DNA of 64,000 bases from Mycobacteroides abscessus ATCC 19977 (GTDB taxonomy: Bacteria > Actinomycetota > Actinomycetes > Mycobacteriales > Mycobacteriaceae): the NCBI RefSeq assembly GCF_000069185.1, contig NC_010397.1, positions 558,001 through 622,000 on the forward strand, given 5' to 3'. Shown here piece by piece: positions 38,577-47,546 of this stretch. Position 1 is the first letter of the stretch; each line of letters opens with the position of its first letter. Below the pieces are notes generated by a model. The model saw nothing but the letters and a program-made list of their open reading frames with translations, did not search any database and was not told where the DNA came from. A program made the position numbers and the translations under genes.

Positions 38577-40168
38577 TAACTGCTCTCCTTCTGTGCCCTG
38601 CGCTGTTCGCCATGCATGGCCCGCAGCGTGGGCTTGACCACCTTGCCGCCCAGGTTGCGGGGAAGCTCATCGAGGAAATCGACAAACCGCGGTTTCTTGA
38701 AATTCGCCACATGCTTTGCGCTGTATTCGATCACGGAGTCGGCGTTGAGCGTGGCACCCGGTTTGAGAACGATGTACGCCTTGCCGACCTCGCCGAGCCG
38801 TGCGTCGGGTACCCCGATGACGGCCACATCGGCCACACCGTCGAGGCGCATCAGCACCTGTTCGATCTCGGCGGGGTACACGTTGAATCCACCGCAGATG
38901 TACATGTCCTTGAGGCGGTCGGTGATGGTCAGGTTTCCGCGTGCGTCAAGCTTGCCGATGTCACCGGTGTGCAGCCAGCCGTCGTCGTCGATGGCCTCGG
39001 CGGTGGCCTTCGGATCGTCCAGGTAACCCTTCATCACGTTGGCGCTGCGCAGGAGCACTTCTCCCTCGTCACCGGGCTTTTCGGCTCCGTCGATGCGCAG
39101 TTCGTAACCGAGCATGGGCCGCCCGCAGGTGGTGGCGACGGTGACGGCGTCATCATCGGAGCGGCAGATGGTGGCGAAGCCCTGAGTCTCGGTGAGGCCG
39201 TACGCGGTGAGTACCAGATCGAAGTCCAACTCGGATTGCATGCGCTCGATCAACACCACCGGCACCACCGCCGCACCTGTCACGGAGTACCGCAGCGAGG
39301 TCAGGTCGTAGTTCTTGCGTGCGGGATGGTCGAGGAGCATCTGGAAGATGGTGGGTGCGCCGGGAAGCACGGTGATTTTGTGCTCTTGAACTGCGGCCAT
39401 TGCCTTTTCGGGATCGAAGGTCAACTGTGGCATGAGCGCGGCGCCGGTCTGCAGACACGCGAGAATCCCGGCCTTGTAGCCGAAGTTGTGAAAGAACGGG
39501 TTGACGCACAGATAGCGATCGTTTTCGGTGAACTCGCCGTAGGTGGCCCAGGCCAGCGAGGCCGCCAGCGGTTGGCGGTGCATGCACAGCACGCCCTTGC
39601 TGCGACCGGTGGTACCGGAGGTGAAGAGGATGTCGCTGATGTCTTCGGAACTCACCGCGGCTTTGCGTGTGTCAATGTCCCCATCGCTGACGCCATCCCC
39701 GTGCGCGACGAACGCGTCCCAGCCGGATTCGTCGCCGTCCTCCACCGCGACTCTCACGATGTGTCGCAGGTCGGGCAGCGACGAGGTGTCGAGCTGCTCG
39801 ATGCGGTCGGTGCCGAGGAACTTTCCGACAGACACCAACACCCGAGCGTGGCTGCGCTGCAGGATGTCGGTCGCCTCGTCCACGGTGTAGCGGGTGTTCA
39901 TGGGGACGACGGCGGCCCCGGCGTATTGCCCACCCAGGCAGGCGATGGGCCAATGCCATGAGTTCGGCGACCAGATGGCGAGTCGTTGGCCGTGCTCGAC
40001 ACCGAGTGCGATCAACGCGGCGGCGAAGCGCCGGGCGCGGGCGCGCAGTTCGGAAAATGAGAGCCAGGAGCCGTCCGCGTAGAGGGCATCGCGCTCGCCG
40101 AAACGTGCGGCTGCCTGGTCCAACGCTGCCGGAATGGTGAGCCCGGGTGTCTGCTGCGCCGATTCCAT
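38576..40168 (-). CDS. fadD3: HIP-CoA synthetase FadD3
   Basis: 530-aa acyl-CoA synthetase (ANL superfamily). It activates 3aα-H-4α(3'-propanoate)-7aβ-methylhexahydro-1,5-indanedione (HIP) to HIP-CoA, the entry to ring C/D breakdown, and HIP-CoA is the KstR2 ligand. The AMP-binding motif ILFTSGTTGRSKGV is near residue 170, with YGLTETQGF, the hinge DRLKDMYICGGFNVYPAEIE and the catalytic lysine near the end (PRNLGGKVVKPTL). ATG 40168 gives the usual N-terminus. Confidence 0.94.
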   Translation of the reverse strand: MESAQQTPGLTIPAALDQAAARFGERDALYADGSWLSFSELRARARRFAAALIALGVEHGQRLAIWSPNSWHWPIACLGGQYAGAAVVPMNTRYTVDEATDILQRSHARVLVSVGKFLGTDRIEQLDTSSLPDLRHIVRVAVEDGDESGWDAFVAHGDGVSDGDIDTRKAAVSSEDISDILFTSGTTGRSKGVLCMHRQPLAASLAWATYGEFTENDRYLCVNPFFHNFGYKAGILACLQTGAALMPQLTFDPEKAMAAVQEHKITVLPGAPTIFQMLLDHPARKNYDLTSLRYSVTGAAVVPVVLIERMQSELDFDLVLTAYGLTETQGFATICRSDDDAVTVATTCGRPMLGYELRIDGAEKPGDEGEVLLRSANVMKGYLDDPKATAEAIDDDGWLHTGDIGKLDARGNLTITDRLKDMYICGGFNVYPAEIEQVLMRLDGVADVAVIGVPDARLGEVGKAYIVLKPGATLNADSVIEYSAKHVANFKKPRFVDFLDELPRNLGGKVVKPTLRAMHGEQRRAQKESS

Positions 40169-40195
40169 ACGCGTCCGACCCACCTTCCAATAACA

Positions 40196-40209
40196 AGCAA
40201 GTGCTTGGT
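40196..40209. promoter_or_regulatory. KstR2 operator between fadD3 and fadE30
   Basis: AGCAAGTGCTTGGT matches the KstR2 pattern AnCAAGnnCTTGnT. It lies 27 bases before fadD3 and 16 bases before fadE30. A -10 box for fadE30 (TAGCCT, 40214-40219) begins four bases after the operator. Confidence 0.88.
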
Positions 40210-40225
40210 AGGTTAGCCTACGGGA

Positions 40226-41419
40226 GTGGTTGAGTCGCAAGTATCACCGGCGCCAGCCGGAGAACCTATGTCGGAGATGTCCGATGATCAGGTACGCACC
40301 GAAATCCGGGAATGGCTGGCGGAGAACCTCGTCGGAGAGTTCGCCGAGCTGAAGGGGCTCGGCGGGCCCGGCAGCGAGCACGAGGCCTTCGAGGAGCGTC
40401 TTGCCTGGAATCGTCACCTGGCCGCGGCGGGCTGGACCTGCCTGGGCTGGCCGGTAGAGCACGGGGGCCGCGGGGCCACGGTGAGCCAACGCGTCATCTT
40501 CTACGAGGAGTACGCCCGTGCCGAGGCGCCGCACAAGGTCAACCACCTGGGTGAGGAGCTGCTCGGTCCGACGCTTATCGCCTACGGCACTCCCGAGCAA
40601 CAGCAGCGCTTCCTGCCCGCCATCCGCGACGTCACGGAGCTGTGGTGCCAGGGATATTCCGAACCCGGCGCGGGCTCGGATCTGGCCAACGTGTCCACCT
40701 CTGCAGTGCTGGACGGGGGCGACTGGGTGATCAACGGGCAGAAGGTGTGGACCTCACTGGCACTGCAGTCGCAATGGTGCTTCGTGGTGGCGCGCACCGA
40801 GCCCGGCTCCTCGCGTCACAAGGGTTTGTCGTATCTGCTTGTGCCCCTTGACCAGCCGGGTGTCGAGATTCGGCCCATCATCCAGTTGACCGGCACCTCG
40901 GAGTTCAACGAGGTGTTCTTCGACAACGCGCGTACCTCCGCCGATTTGGTGGTCGGCGAGCCCGGCGACGGCTGGCGCGTCGCCATGGGTACGCTGACTT
41001 TTGAGCGTGGTGTCTCGACCCTTGGTAACCAGATCACCTATGCCCGTGAGCTTTCCAGGCTCGCCGAGCTTGCCAAGTCCAACGGCGCGGCAGACGATCC
41101 GGCCATTCGTGAACGCTTGGCGCAGGCCTACGTGGGTATGCGTACCATGCGCGCCTATGCGCTGGCCACCATGGACGAAGAACGGCCCGGCCAGGACAAT
41201 GTGTCAAAGCTGTTGTGGGCCAACTGGCATCGTGACCTAGGTGAATTGGCGATGGAAATCATCGGCACGTCGACGCTGCTGACGAATGCGGGCGAGATGG
41301 ACGAATGGCAGCGGTTGTTCCTGTTTTCTCGTGCTGACACCATCTACGGCGGATCCAATGAGATCCAGCGCAACATCATCTCCGAGCGGGTGCTCGGTCT
41401 ACCCAGAGAGGCTCGCTAA
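40226..41419 (+). CDS. fadE30: Acyl-CoA dehydrogenase FadE30
   Basis: 397-aa acyl-CoA dehydrogenase of the HIP pathway (Rv3560c). It has CQGYSEPGAGSDLANVSTSA, the lid strand TGTSEFNEVFFDNARTS and the C-terminal TIYGGSNEIQRNIISERVLGLPREAR. TAGCCT ends six bases before GTG 40226, the layout of a leaderless transcript, so that start is chosen; ATG 40268 with GGAGA upstream is an alternative giving 383 aa. Stop and the ipdF ATG are adjacent. It heads the plus-strand run fadE30-ipdF. Confidence 0.92.
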   Translation: MVESQVSPAPAGEPMSEMSDDQVRTEIREWLAENLVGEFAELKGLGGPGSEHEAFEERLAWNRHLAAAGWTCLGWPVEHGGRGATVSQRVIFYEEYARAEAPHKVNHLGEELLGPTLIAYGTPEQQQRFLPAIRDVTELWCQGYSEPGAGSDLANVSTSAVLDGGDWVINGQKVWTSLALQSQWCFVVARTEPGSSRHKGLSYLLVPLDQPGVEIRPIIQLTGTSEFNEVFFDNARTSADLVVGEPGDGWRVAMGTLTFERGVSTLGNQITYARELSRLAELAKSNGAADDPAIRERLAQAYVGMRTMRAYALATMDEERPGQDNVSKLLWANWHRDLGELAMEIIGTSTLLTNAGEMDEWQRLFLFSRADTIYGGSNEIQRNIISERVLGLPREAR

Positions 41420-42208
41420 ATGAACCTGGCAGAGGCGCCGACAGAGATCGAGGGCCATGGCCTCCTGAAGGGCAAGGCCGTCGTCGTGACCGCAGCGGCC
41501 GGCACCGGAATCGGCTCGTCGACCGCGCGGCGGGCACTGGTCGAGGGTGCCGACGTGGTCGTCTCCGACTATCACGAGCGTCGCCTGACCGAGACGCGGG
41601 ACGAACTCGCCGCGCTAGGGCTCGGCAAGGTCGCGGCGGTGGTGTGCGATGTCACCTCTACCGAGGCGGTCGACGCATTGATCACAGAATCCGTTGCGGC
41701 CCTGGGCCGTATCGATGTGCTGGTGAACAATGCGGGCCTTGGTGGAGAGACTCCGGTCGCCGATATGACCGACGACCAGTGGGACAGGGTGCTCGATGTG
41801 ACCCTCACCTCGACTTTCCGGGCGACCCGTGCGGCCCTGCGCTATTTCCGCGAGGCGGGCCACGGCGGGGTGATCGTCAACAACGCGAGCGTGTTGGGCT
41901 GGCGCGCGCAATACGGACAGTCGCACTATGCCGCCGCCAAGGCCGGCGTCATGGCCCTGACTCGCTGCAGTGCCATCGAGGCCGTCGAGCACGGGGTGCG
42001 CGTCAACGCGGTCGCTCCGAGCATCGCTCGGCACAAGTTCCTCGACAAGGTGACTTCCTCGGACCTGCTGGACAAACTGTCCTCCGACGAGGCCTTCGGC
42101 CGCGCTGCCGAGCCGTGGGAGGTCGCGGCCACCATCGCCTTCCTGGCCAGCGACTATTCGAGCTACCTGACCGGCGAGGTCATCTCGGTATCCAGCCAGC
42201 GGGCGTGA
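41420..42208 (+). CDS. ipdF: Short-chain dehydrogenase IpdF
   Basis: 262-aa classical SDR in the position of Rv3559c, which reduces/oxidises the 5-hydroxy/5-oxo group of HIP-CoA intermediates. The cofactor motif is slightly relaxed (TAAAGTGIGSSTA near residue 27), with NNAGLGGETP and the catalytic S-Y-K set (NNASVLGW, HYAAAKAG). It starts immediately after the fadE30 stop, so the two are co-translated. Confidence 0.88.
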   Translation: MNLAEAPTEIEGHGLLKGKAVVVTAAAGTGIGSSTARRALVEGADVVVSDYHERRLTETRDELAALGLGKVAAVVCDVTSTEAVDALITESVAALGRIDVLVNNAGLGGETPVADMTDDQWDRVLDVTLTSTFRATRAALRYFREAGHGGVIVNNASVLGWRAQYGQSHYAAAKAGVMALTRCSAIEAVEHGVRVNAVAPSIARHKFLDKVTSSDLLDKLSSDEAFGRAAEPWEVAATIAFLASDYSSYLTGEVISVSSQRA

Positions 42209-42229
42209 CATCGCGCACGCGTTCGACCA

Positions 42230-42243
42230 AACAAGCGCTTGGT
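42230..42243. promoter_or_regulatory. KstR2 operator upstream of kstR2
   Basis: AACAAGCGCTTGGT matches AnCAAGnnCTTGnT. TACAGT (42247-42252, with TGA before it as an extended -10) begins three bases downstream and ends six bases before GTG 42259, so the repressor would block its own leaderless promoter. Confidence 0.88.
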
Positions 42244-42258
42244 TGATACAGTGAGGAG

Positions 42259-42915
42259 GTGGACAAGGTGTCAGAGGTGCGAGAGTCGGACGCACTGCGC
42301 GCGGGCGGCTCACCGCAGCCGTCTCGGCGCGATGAGCTGTTGAGCCTTGCCGCCGAGATGTTCGCCGAGCGCGGTCTGCGGGCGACCACCGTGCGGGATA
42401 TCGCCGACGCCGCCGGCATTCTGTCGGGCAGCCTCTATCACCATTTCGACTCCAAGGAAGCGATCGTCGACGAGCTGCTGCGTGACTTTCTCGAGGGTTT
42501 GTTCGCGCGTTATCGCGAAATTGCCGCCGCGAATCTGAATCCTGTCGACACCCTCAAGGGCCTGTTCCTGGCGTCCTTCGACGCTATCGAGACCAAGCAC
42601 GCGCAGGTCGCCATCTATCAGGCGGAGGCGCCCCGACTGCTCTCGCAAGAACGGTTCGCCTACCTCAACGAGCTCAACACCGAGCAGCGCCAGCTATGGC
42701 TGGAAGTGCTGCGTGACGGCATTGCGCAGGGTTACTTCCGCCCCGACCTGGATGTGGCGGTGGTGTACCGATTCATCCGCGACGCCACCTGGGTGTCGGT
42801 GCGGTGGTTCCGTCCCGGTGGCTCACGTACGGCGCAGGAAGTCGCCGAACAGTATCTTTCGATCGTTCTCGGCGGGATCACCGTCGGGTCATTCTCGAAT
42901 AGCCCTGAAAAATAA
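42259..42915 (+). CDS. kstR2: TetR-family repressor of HIP catabolism KstR2
   Basis: 218-aa TetR regulator matching Rv3557c. The HTH is SLAAEMFAERGLRATTVRDIADAAGILSGSLYHHFDSKE, and the C-terminal YRFIRDATWVSVRWFRPGG agrees with KstR2. It releases its operators when HIP-CoA accumulates. GTG 42259 is chosen because it follows the -10 box by six bases and gives VDKV, like MDRV of M. tuberculosis; GTG 42268, behind AGGAGG, is the leadered alternative. The PPE64 gene next to it in M. tuberculosis is absent. Confidence 0.93.
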   Translation: MDKVSEVRESDALRAGGSPQPSRRDELLSLAAEMFAERGLRATTVRDIADAAGILSGSLYHHFDSKEAIVDELLRDFLEGLFARYREIAAANLNPVDTLKGLFLASFDAIETKHAQVAIYQAEAPRLLSQERFAYLNELNTEQRQLWLEVLRDGIAQGYFRPDLDVAVVYRFIRDATWVSVRWFRPGGSRTAQEVAEQYLSIVLGGITVGSFSNSPEK

Positions 42916-42926
42916 GGAGATTCACC

Positions 42927-44075
42927 ATGTCTGAGGCGTACATCATTGACGCTGTGCGTACCGCTGTCGGTAAGCGCAACGGCGCGCTGTCCAAGGTGCA
43001 CCCGCTGGATCTGGGTGCGGCCACCTTCAAGGGGTTGTTCGACCGCGTGGACGTGGATCCCGACGCCATCGACGACGTGTACATGGGTGTGCTTGATGCC
43101 ATCGGCGGGCAGGCCGGAAATGCCGGACGTCTGGCCTGGCTCGCGGGCGGATACCCGGAAGAGGTGCCGGGTGCCACCGTCGATCGGCAGTGTGGCTCGA
43201 GTCAGCAGGCCATTTCCTTTGCCGCCCAAGCTGTTATGTCCGGCACCGCGGACCTGATCGTGGCGGGTGGTTTTCAGAACATGAGCCAGATTCCGATCTC
43301 GGCCGCCATGCTCGTTGGCAAGGAATATGGATTCACCTCGCCCACGGCCGAGTCCGAGGGCTGGCTGCACCGCTACGGCGATCAGGAGATCTCCCAGTTC
43401 CGCGGTGCGGAAATGATCGCCGAGAAGTGGGACATCAGCCGTGAGGAGATGGAGCGTTTCGCGCTCTCCAGTCATGAGAAGGCCTTCGCCGCAATCCGTA
43501 ACGGGCACTTCGACAACGAGATCATCCCGGTCGGCGACTTCCGCGTCGACGAGGGGCCGCGCGAATCCACCCTGGAGAAGCTGGCCAGCCTGAATCCCCT
43601 GGTCGAGGGCGGCCGTCTCACCGCGGCGTTGGCTTCGCAGATTTCCGATGGCGGCAGCGCCACGCTGGTCGCCTCGGAGCGGGCCGTCAAGGCGCACGGG
43701 CTTACGCCGAGGGCGCGGGTCCACCACATCAGTGCCCGGGGCGACGACCCGGTGTTCATGCTGACCGGACCGATCCCTGCCACCCGGTACGCGCTGGAGA
43801 AGACCGGTCTGACCATGGATGACATCGACGTCGTGGAGATCAACGAGGCATTTGCGCCCGTCGTGCTGGCCTGGGCCAAGGAGCTCGACGTCGACCTGAA
43901 GAAGGTCAACCCGAACGGCGGGGCGATGGCTTTGGGGCACCCGCTGGGTGCCACCGGGGCCAAGCTGTTCGCCACCATGCTCAACGAGTTGGAGCGCACC
44001 GGCGGCCGCTATGGCCTGCAGACGATGTGCGAAGGCGGTGGCACGGCCAACGTCACCATCATCGAACGCCTGTGA
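42927..44075 (+). CDS. fadA6: Acetyl-CoA acyltransferase FadA6
   Basis: 382-aa thiolase of the HIP pathway (Rv3556c). The nucleophilic cysteine is in VDRQCGSSQQAI near residue 89, the histidine in GGAMALGHPLGATGAK and the second cysteine in MCEGGGTANV. It follows kstR2 by 11 bases with AAGGAG as ribosome site, so it is in the same operon. It cleaves a beta-keto-acyl-CoA intermediate; exact substrate is inferred from M. tuberculosis work. Confidence 0.92.
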   Translation: MSEAYIIDAVRTAVGKRNGALSKVHPLDLGAATFKGLFDRVDVDPDAIDDVYMGVLDAIGGQAGNAGRLAWLAGGYPEEVPGATVDRQCGSSQQAISFAAQAVMSGTADLIVAGGFQNMSQIPISAAMLVGKEYGFTSPTAESEGWLHRYGDQEISQFRGAEMIAEKWDISREEMERFALSSHEKAFAAIRNGHFDNEIIPVGDFRVDEGPRESTLEKLASLNPLVEGGRLTAALASQISDGGSATLVASERAVKAHGLTPRARVHHISARGDDPVFMLTGPIPATRYALEKTGLTMDDIDVVEINEAFAPVVLAWAKELDVDLKKVNPNGGAMALGHPLGATGAKLFATMLNELERTGGRYGLQTMCEGGGTANVTIIERL

Positions 44076-44100
44076 TCGAGGCGGGCGTAGCCTGAGAGGC

Positions 44101-44397
44101 ATGCGCGCAGGAATTCTGATCGGCACGGCCGTGGCGGCGTTAGGTGTCGTCGCAGGCGTCGCCCCGGCGCACGCCGAACCGTGCCCGCCGGAGATTTGTT
44201 ACGTCCCGGCGATCCCTGGGGTGCCCAGCGGCGTGCTCAATATGCTGCCGCAATCGATGGGTGACCTGCCGCCGCAGCTCTCGCAGTATCCAGGCGGCTG
44301 GGGCGATCAGCGCTGGGGTGGCTGGAACCAGCGGGACAGTATCGATATCTACGACACCCCGGCGCCCGAGGTTCCCGCGCCTGCTCCGGGGGACTAG
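44101..44397 (+). CDS. Small secreted Pro/Gly-rich protein
   Basis: 98 aa, unrecognised. The signal peptide (MRAGILIGTAVAALGVVAGV, cleavage near AHA-EP) leaves a mature protein of about 75 residues with two cysteines close together (EPCPPEICYVP), then a Gly/Trp/Gln-rich stretch (YPGGWGDQRWGGWNQRD) and an Ala/Pro tail. ATG 44101 is 25 bases after fadA6. Its stop shares CTAG with the convergent gene at 44394. Probably a cell-envelope protein; no function can be given. Confidence 0.7.
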   Translation: MRAGILIGTAVAALGVVAGVAPAHAEPCPPEICYVPAIPGVPSGVLNMLPQSMGDLPPQLSQYPGGWGDQRWGGWNQRDSIDIYDTPAPEVPAPAPGD

Positions 44398-44714
44398 TTC
44401 TGGGCCCAGGTTCCGTAGGGCACATCGGGATCGGTACCGAGCGGGGTGTCCGGATCGGCGCCGCCGATATCGTTCGCATGATCGGGTACGTAGGGGTCGG
44501 TTCCGTACGGAACCCCGGGATCTGCCCCGCCGACGTTCTGATCTTGGCGCAACACATGGTGCCGGCCACGGTCGGTGGGTAGCTCCATGGCGCCCTGCGC
44601 GGGCGTGTGAAGACCATGGTTGGGGCCGGAGGGCTGGTCGGGATCGGCCGCGGCGATGGGGGAAAGAGCGATGGCGGCGGCACAACAACAGGCGACGGTC
44701 GGCACAGTGAACAT
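44394..44714 (-). CDS. Small secreted protein with a GGADP...GTDP repeat
   Basis: About 106 aa, unrecognised. The signal peptide MFTVPTVACCCAAAIALSPI is followed by AAADPDQPSG. The C-terminal half has an internal repeat with a 22-residue period: GGADPGVPYGTDPYVP and GGADPDTPLGTDPDVP. ATG 44714 is used; GTG 44726 adds four residues and sits better behind GGGAGA. The gene is convergent with another small secreted protein. Confidence 0.6.
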   Translation of the reverse strand: MFTVPTVACCCAAAIALSPIAAADPDQPSGPNHGLHTPAQGAMELPTDRGRHHVLRQDQNVGGADPGVPYGTDPYVPDHANDIGGADPDTPLGTDPDVPYGTWAQN

Positions 44715-44845
44715 TCGGTGAATCACACGTCCAGGATTCTCCCGGAGTCTGTGAATCACCTGGAGTTTTACTTCAGCCTTTCTGCCGAGCGTCGACTTCC
44801 GGGGCAATAGTCCGAGTGATCCGCGCCGAAACCCGACATTCGCCG

Positions 44846-45919
44846 TCAGAGGATGGTCGCGTTGGCGGCCTTGAGATGCGCGACGGCGTCCGTGACGATC
44901 GCATCGATCAGCTCGTGGCAGCTCGGCAGGTCATCGAGGATGCCCGCAACCTGACCTGAGGCCAGCACACCGGCATTCGTGTTGCCCTCGACGAGTCCTG
45001 CCTTCAACAGCATCGGCGTGTTCGCGGCCATGAGCACCTGTGACCAGGTGAGCTCCTTGCCGTGCCGCATCGCCAGGCCATCCTTGACCATGGATGCCCA
45101 TGACATGCCCGTCATCTTCTTGAACTTGGCGGCGTTGCGCACCGCAGCGGTGAAACCACGTACCCGCGAACCACTTTCGAGCTTTTCGACGAGCTCGGTG
45201 CGCAGCACCCGGTGCGGCATGCCGTCGACACGGGTGGAAACCACGGTGCCGGCGAGATCGGAGGCCAGGTAGCGCTGTTTGACGCCGTCCGGGACGCTGC
45301 TGTCGGACGTCAGCAGGAAGCGGGTGCCCATGGCGACACCTGCGGCCCCGTACGACAACGCGGCTGCCAGGCCGCGTCCGTCGAAGAAGCCGCCGGCGGC
45401 GACGACGGGCATTCCGGTGTCCTTGACGGCATCGAGTACCGAGGGCAGTAGCAAGGTGGTGGCGACCGGGCCGGTGTGGCCCCCGCCCTCGCCGCCCTGC
45501 ACGATCACCGCGTCGGCGCCCCAGGCGGCGACCTTCTTGGCGTGCTTGGCCGCTCCGATGGACGGAACCACCACCACGCCATTGTCTTTGAGCTTGGCGA
45601 TCAGGTCCTGTTTGGGTGCCAACGCGAATGAGGCGACCTTGACCTTCTCGCGGATGAGCAAATCGATGCGCTCGGTGGCGTCACCGGCATCGGCCCGGAT
45701 GTTCACCCCAAAGGGCTTGTCGGTCAGTGATTTGGTCTTGGCGACGGCCGCGATGAGCTCGTCCAGTGTCATCGTCGCCGAGGCCAGGATGCCCAGCCCG
45801 CCCGCGTTGGAGGTGGCGGCCACCAGGCGTGGTCCGGCGACCCAGCCCATACCCGTCTGCACGACGGGATGCTCGATACCGACCAGCTGGGTCAGTGCTG
45901 TCTTGAGCACCTGCGTCAC
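44846..45919 (-). CDS. ipdC: IpdC, nitronate monooxygenase-like flavoprotein
   Basis: 357-aa FMN-dependent TIM-barrel protein of the nitronate monooxygenase/2-nitropropane dioxygenase family, in the position of Rv3553. FMN-binding segments include VQTGMGWVAGPRLVAATSNAGG and VQGGEGGGHTGPV, with GGFFDGRGLAAALSYGAAGVAMGTRFL at the phosphate site. IpdC acts in ring C/D degradation after HIP-CoA activation. GTG 45919 overlaps the ipdB TGA. Last gene of the run echA20-ipdA-ipdB-ipdC. Confidence 0.9.
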   Translation of the reverse strand: MTQVLKTALTQLVGIEHPVVQTGMGWVAGPRLVAATSNAGGLGILASATMTLDELIAAVAKTKSLTDKPFGVNIRADAGDATERIDLLIREKVKVASFALAPKQDLIAKLKDNGVVVVPSIGAAKHAKKVAAWGADAVIVQGGEGGGHTGPVATTLLLPSVLDAVKDTGMPVVAAGGFFDGRGLAAALSYGAAGVAMGTRFLLTSDSSVPDGVKQRYLASDLAGTVVSTRVDGMPHRVLRTELVEKLESGSRVRGFTAAVRNAAKFKKMTGMSWASMVKDGLAMRHGKELTWSQVLMAANTPMLLKAGLVEGNTNAGVLASGQVAGILDDLPSCHELIDAIVTDAVAHLKAANATIL

Positions 45920-46665
45920 TGCTTTACTTCCTTGTCCCGGAATGACTTCGGATCGATTACTTCCCGGATGAGCCGCAGCTCTTCCGCGGTGGGTAGCCGG
46001 GTCTCGCCGGCATCGGCCAACCCGTGTACCTCGAAGCTGGTGTTGGACGCGACGTCATCGGCCGTGACACCGGGGTGCAGGGTCAGGGCGCGCATCTGGT
46101 GCTCCGGGCCGTTGAAGTCGAAGACGCCCAGGTTCGAAACGACGCGGAACACGCCCAAGTACTTGTAGGCCGGGTTCGCCGGATCGACCTTGTCGTAGCC
46201 GACACCGGAGACCACGTCGACCGAGTTCCCGAACACGCGCGCCGTGTGGTTGCCCACCCAGTATGAGGTGGCGTGGTTGATCGTGTTGCCCGGGGCGCCG
46301 CGTACCCCGAACATCTGCCGGGTGGGGTGCTGCAAGGGGCCGAACGCCGAGAGGTTCTGATTGCCGTAGCGATCAATCTGGTTGGCGCCCATGACGACAT
46401 GGCGACGGCCGGAGGCCACCACGTCGAATACCTTGCGGAACGGCATCCAGCCCTCGATCGGCGAGGCTGCGCCGATAGCCGGGGTATCCGCCATGAGCAA
46501 GGCCTCGCCGTCCGAGAGCACGAGGTCGGGGGAGAAGGTCAGGCGCGCCAGCCGGGCACCGACCGAAGACATCGTCGACATCGCGGAGGCCATGATTTCG
46601 CCTGCGTCCCTGAACAACTCGGCACACGCCACGGCGCATACCTCAGCGCGGGTTGCCTCACTCAT
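45916..46665 (-). CDS. ipdB: IpdB, beta subunit of the COCHEA-CoA hydrolase
   Basis: 249-aa class I CoA-transferase-like subunit (Rv3552). With IpdA it opens the last steroid ring by hydrolysing COCHEA-CoA rather than transferring CoA. It has FSPDLVLSDGEALLMADTPAIG and the C-terminal PTAEELRLIREVIDPKSFRDKE. Start overlaps the ipdA stop (ATGA) and stop overlaps the ipdC start (GTGA), so the three are translationally coupled. Confidence 0.92.
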   Translation of the reverse strand: MSEATRAEVCAVACAELFRDAGEIMASAMSTMSSVGARLARLTFSPDLVLSDGEALLMADTPAIGAASPIEGWMPFRKVFDVVASGRRHVVMGANQIDRYGNQNLSAFGPLQHPTRQMFGVRGAPGNTINHATSYWVGNHTARVFGNSVDVVSGVGYDKVDPANPAYKYLGVFRVVSNLGVFDFNGPEHQMRALTLHPGVTADDVASNTSFEVHGLADAGETRLPTAEELRLIREVIDPKSFRDKEVKQ

Positions 46666-47543
46666 GCCTGAGCCTCCTTGAAACGCTTGACGGCTGCCTG
46701 GTAGTCCTCTTCGGAACCGGATAGGTACGTGTCGACGAACTTCTGCCAGGTCTCCGGGTCACCGGCAGCCTCGGCGTAATGCCGCTGAAACTTCTCGTCA
46801 CGGCCGTAGTCGGCTGCGCCGATGGTGAAGTGTGCGCCACCGGGCGCCTCAACGACCTTGTCGACCATCATTCGGTTCAGCAGAAGTGATTGCAGTGGGA
46901 CGGCTTTGACCAGTTCCTCGGTGGAGACGACCCTTTCCACCGACAGATAGCGGCGCTCGGCGGCCAAGCAGTACAAGTCGTCGAAGTACGGGTCGACGCC
47001 CGTGTACGCGGCATTGCCGGTGGCGTCGCCCAGGTTCAGGTGCACGAAGGCGGCGTCCAGGTTCAGGGCGGGCATGGCCACCAGGGTTTCCGCCTGACCC
47101 GATGAGTCCGCGTACGGCGAGGTGACGGTCTTGAGTTCGTCACCCCAGAAATTCATGACGTCCGAACCGAGTCCGGCGCGAATGGGCAGGAACGGCAGTC
47201 GGGCGGCGGCGGCTTCCAGGCCGCACTTGACCATGCCCTCGTCCATCTCGCGGGACTCGATGGCACCGGTGGTGCGGGCCTTGGCGAACCAGGGATCGTA
47301 GAAGGGCGGCGAATCCAGCGACACGAAGCCGTAGTAGGCCTTTTTGACCTTGCCCGCCGAACACAGCAGACCCAGATCCGGTCCGCCATAGGTGACGACC
47401 GTCAAATCCGTGATGTCCGAACGCAGAATCGCGCGCACGAAGGCCATGGGCTTGCGGCGGGAACCCCAGCCGCCCAGGCCGATGGTCATCCCACTGCGCA
47501 GCTCGGCGACAACCTCGTCCAGGGTGGTGCGCTTGTCTCCCAT
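46662..47543 (-). CDS. ipdA: IpdA, alpha subunit of the COCHEA-CoA hydrolase
   Basis: 293-aa partner of IpdB (Rv3551). The N-terminal MTIGLGGWGSRRKPMAFVRAILRS is the CoA-binding glycine-rich segment of class I CoA transferases, and the subunit ends with a helical tail (YQAAVKRFKEAQA). ATG 47543 lies three bases after the echA20 stop. The pair is required for cholesterol ring C opening in M. tuberculosis; that role is carried over by homology. Confidence 0.92.
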   Translation of the reverse strand: MGDKRTTLDEVVAELRSGMTIGLGGWGSRRKPMAFVRAILRSDITDLTVVTYGGPDLGLLCSAGKVKKAYYGFVSLDSPPFYDPWFAKARTTGAIESREMDEGMVKCGLEAAAARLPFLPIRAGLGSDVMNFWGDELKTVTSPYADSSGQAETLVAMPALNLDAAFVHLNLGDATGNAAYTGVDPYFDDLYCLAAERRYLSVERVVSTEELVKAVPLQSLLLNRMMVDKVVEAPGGAHFTIGAADYGRDEKFQRHYAEAAGDPETWQKFVDTYLSGSEEDYQAAVKRFKEAQA

Positions 47544-47546
47544 GAG

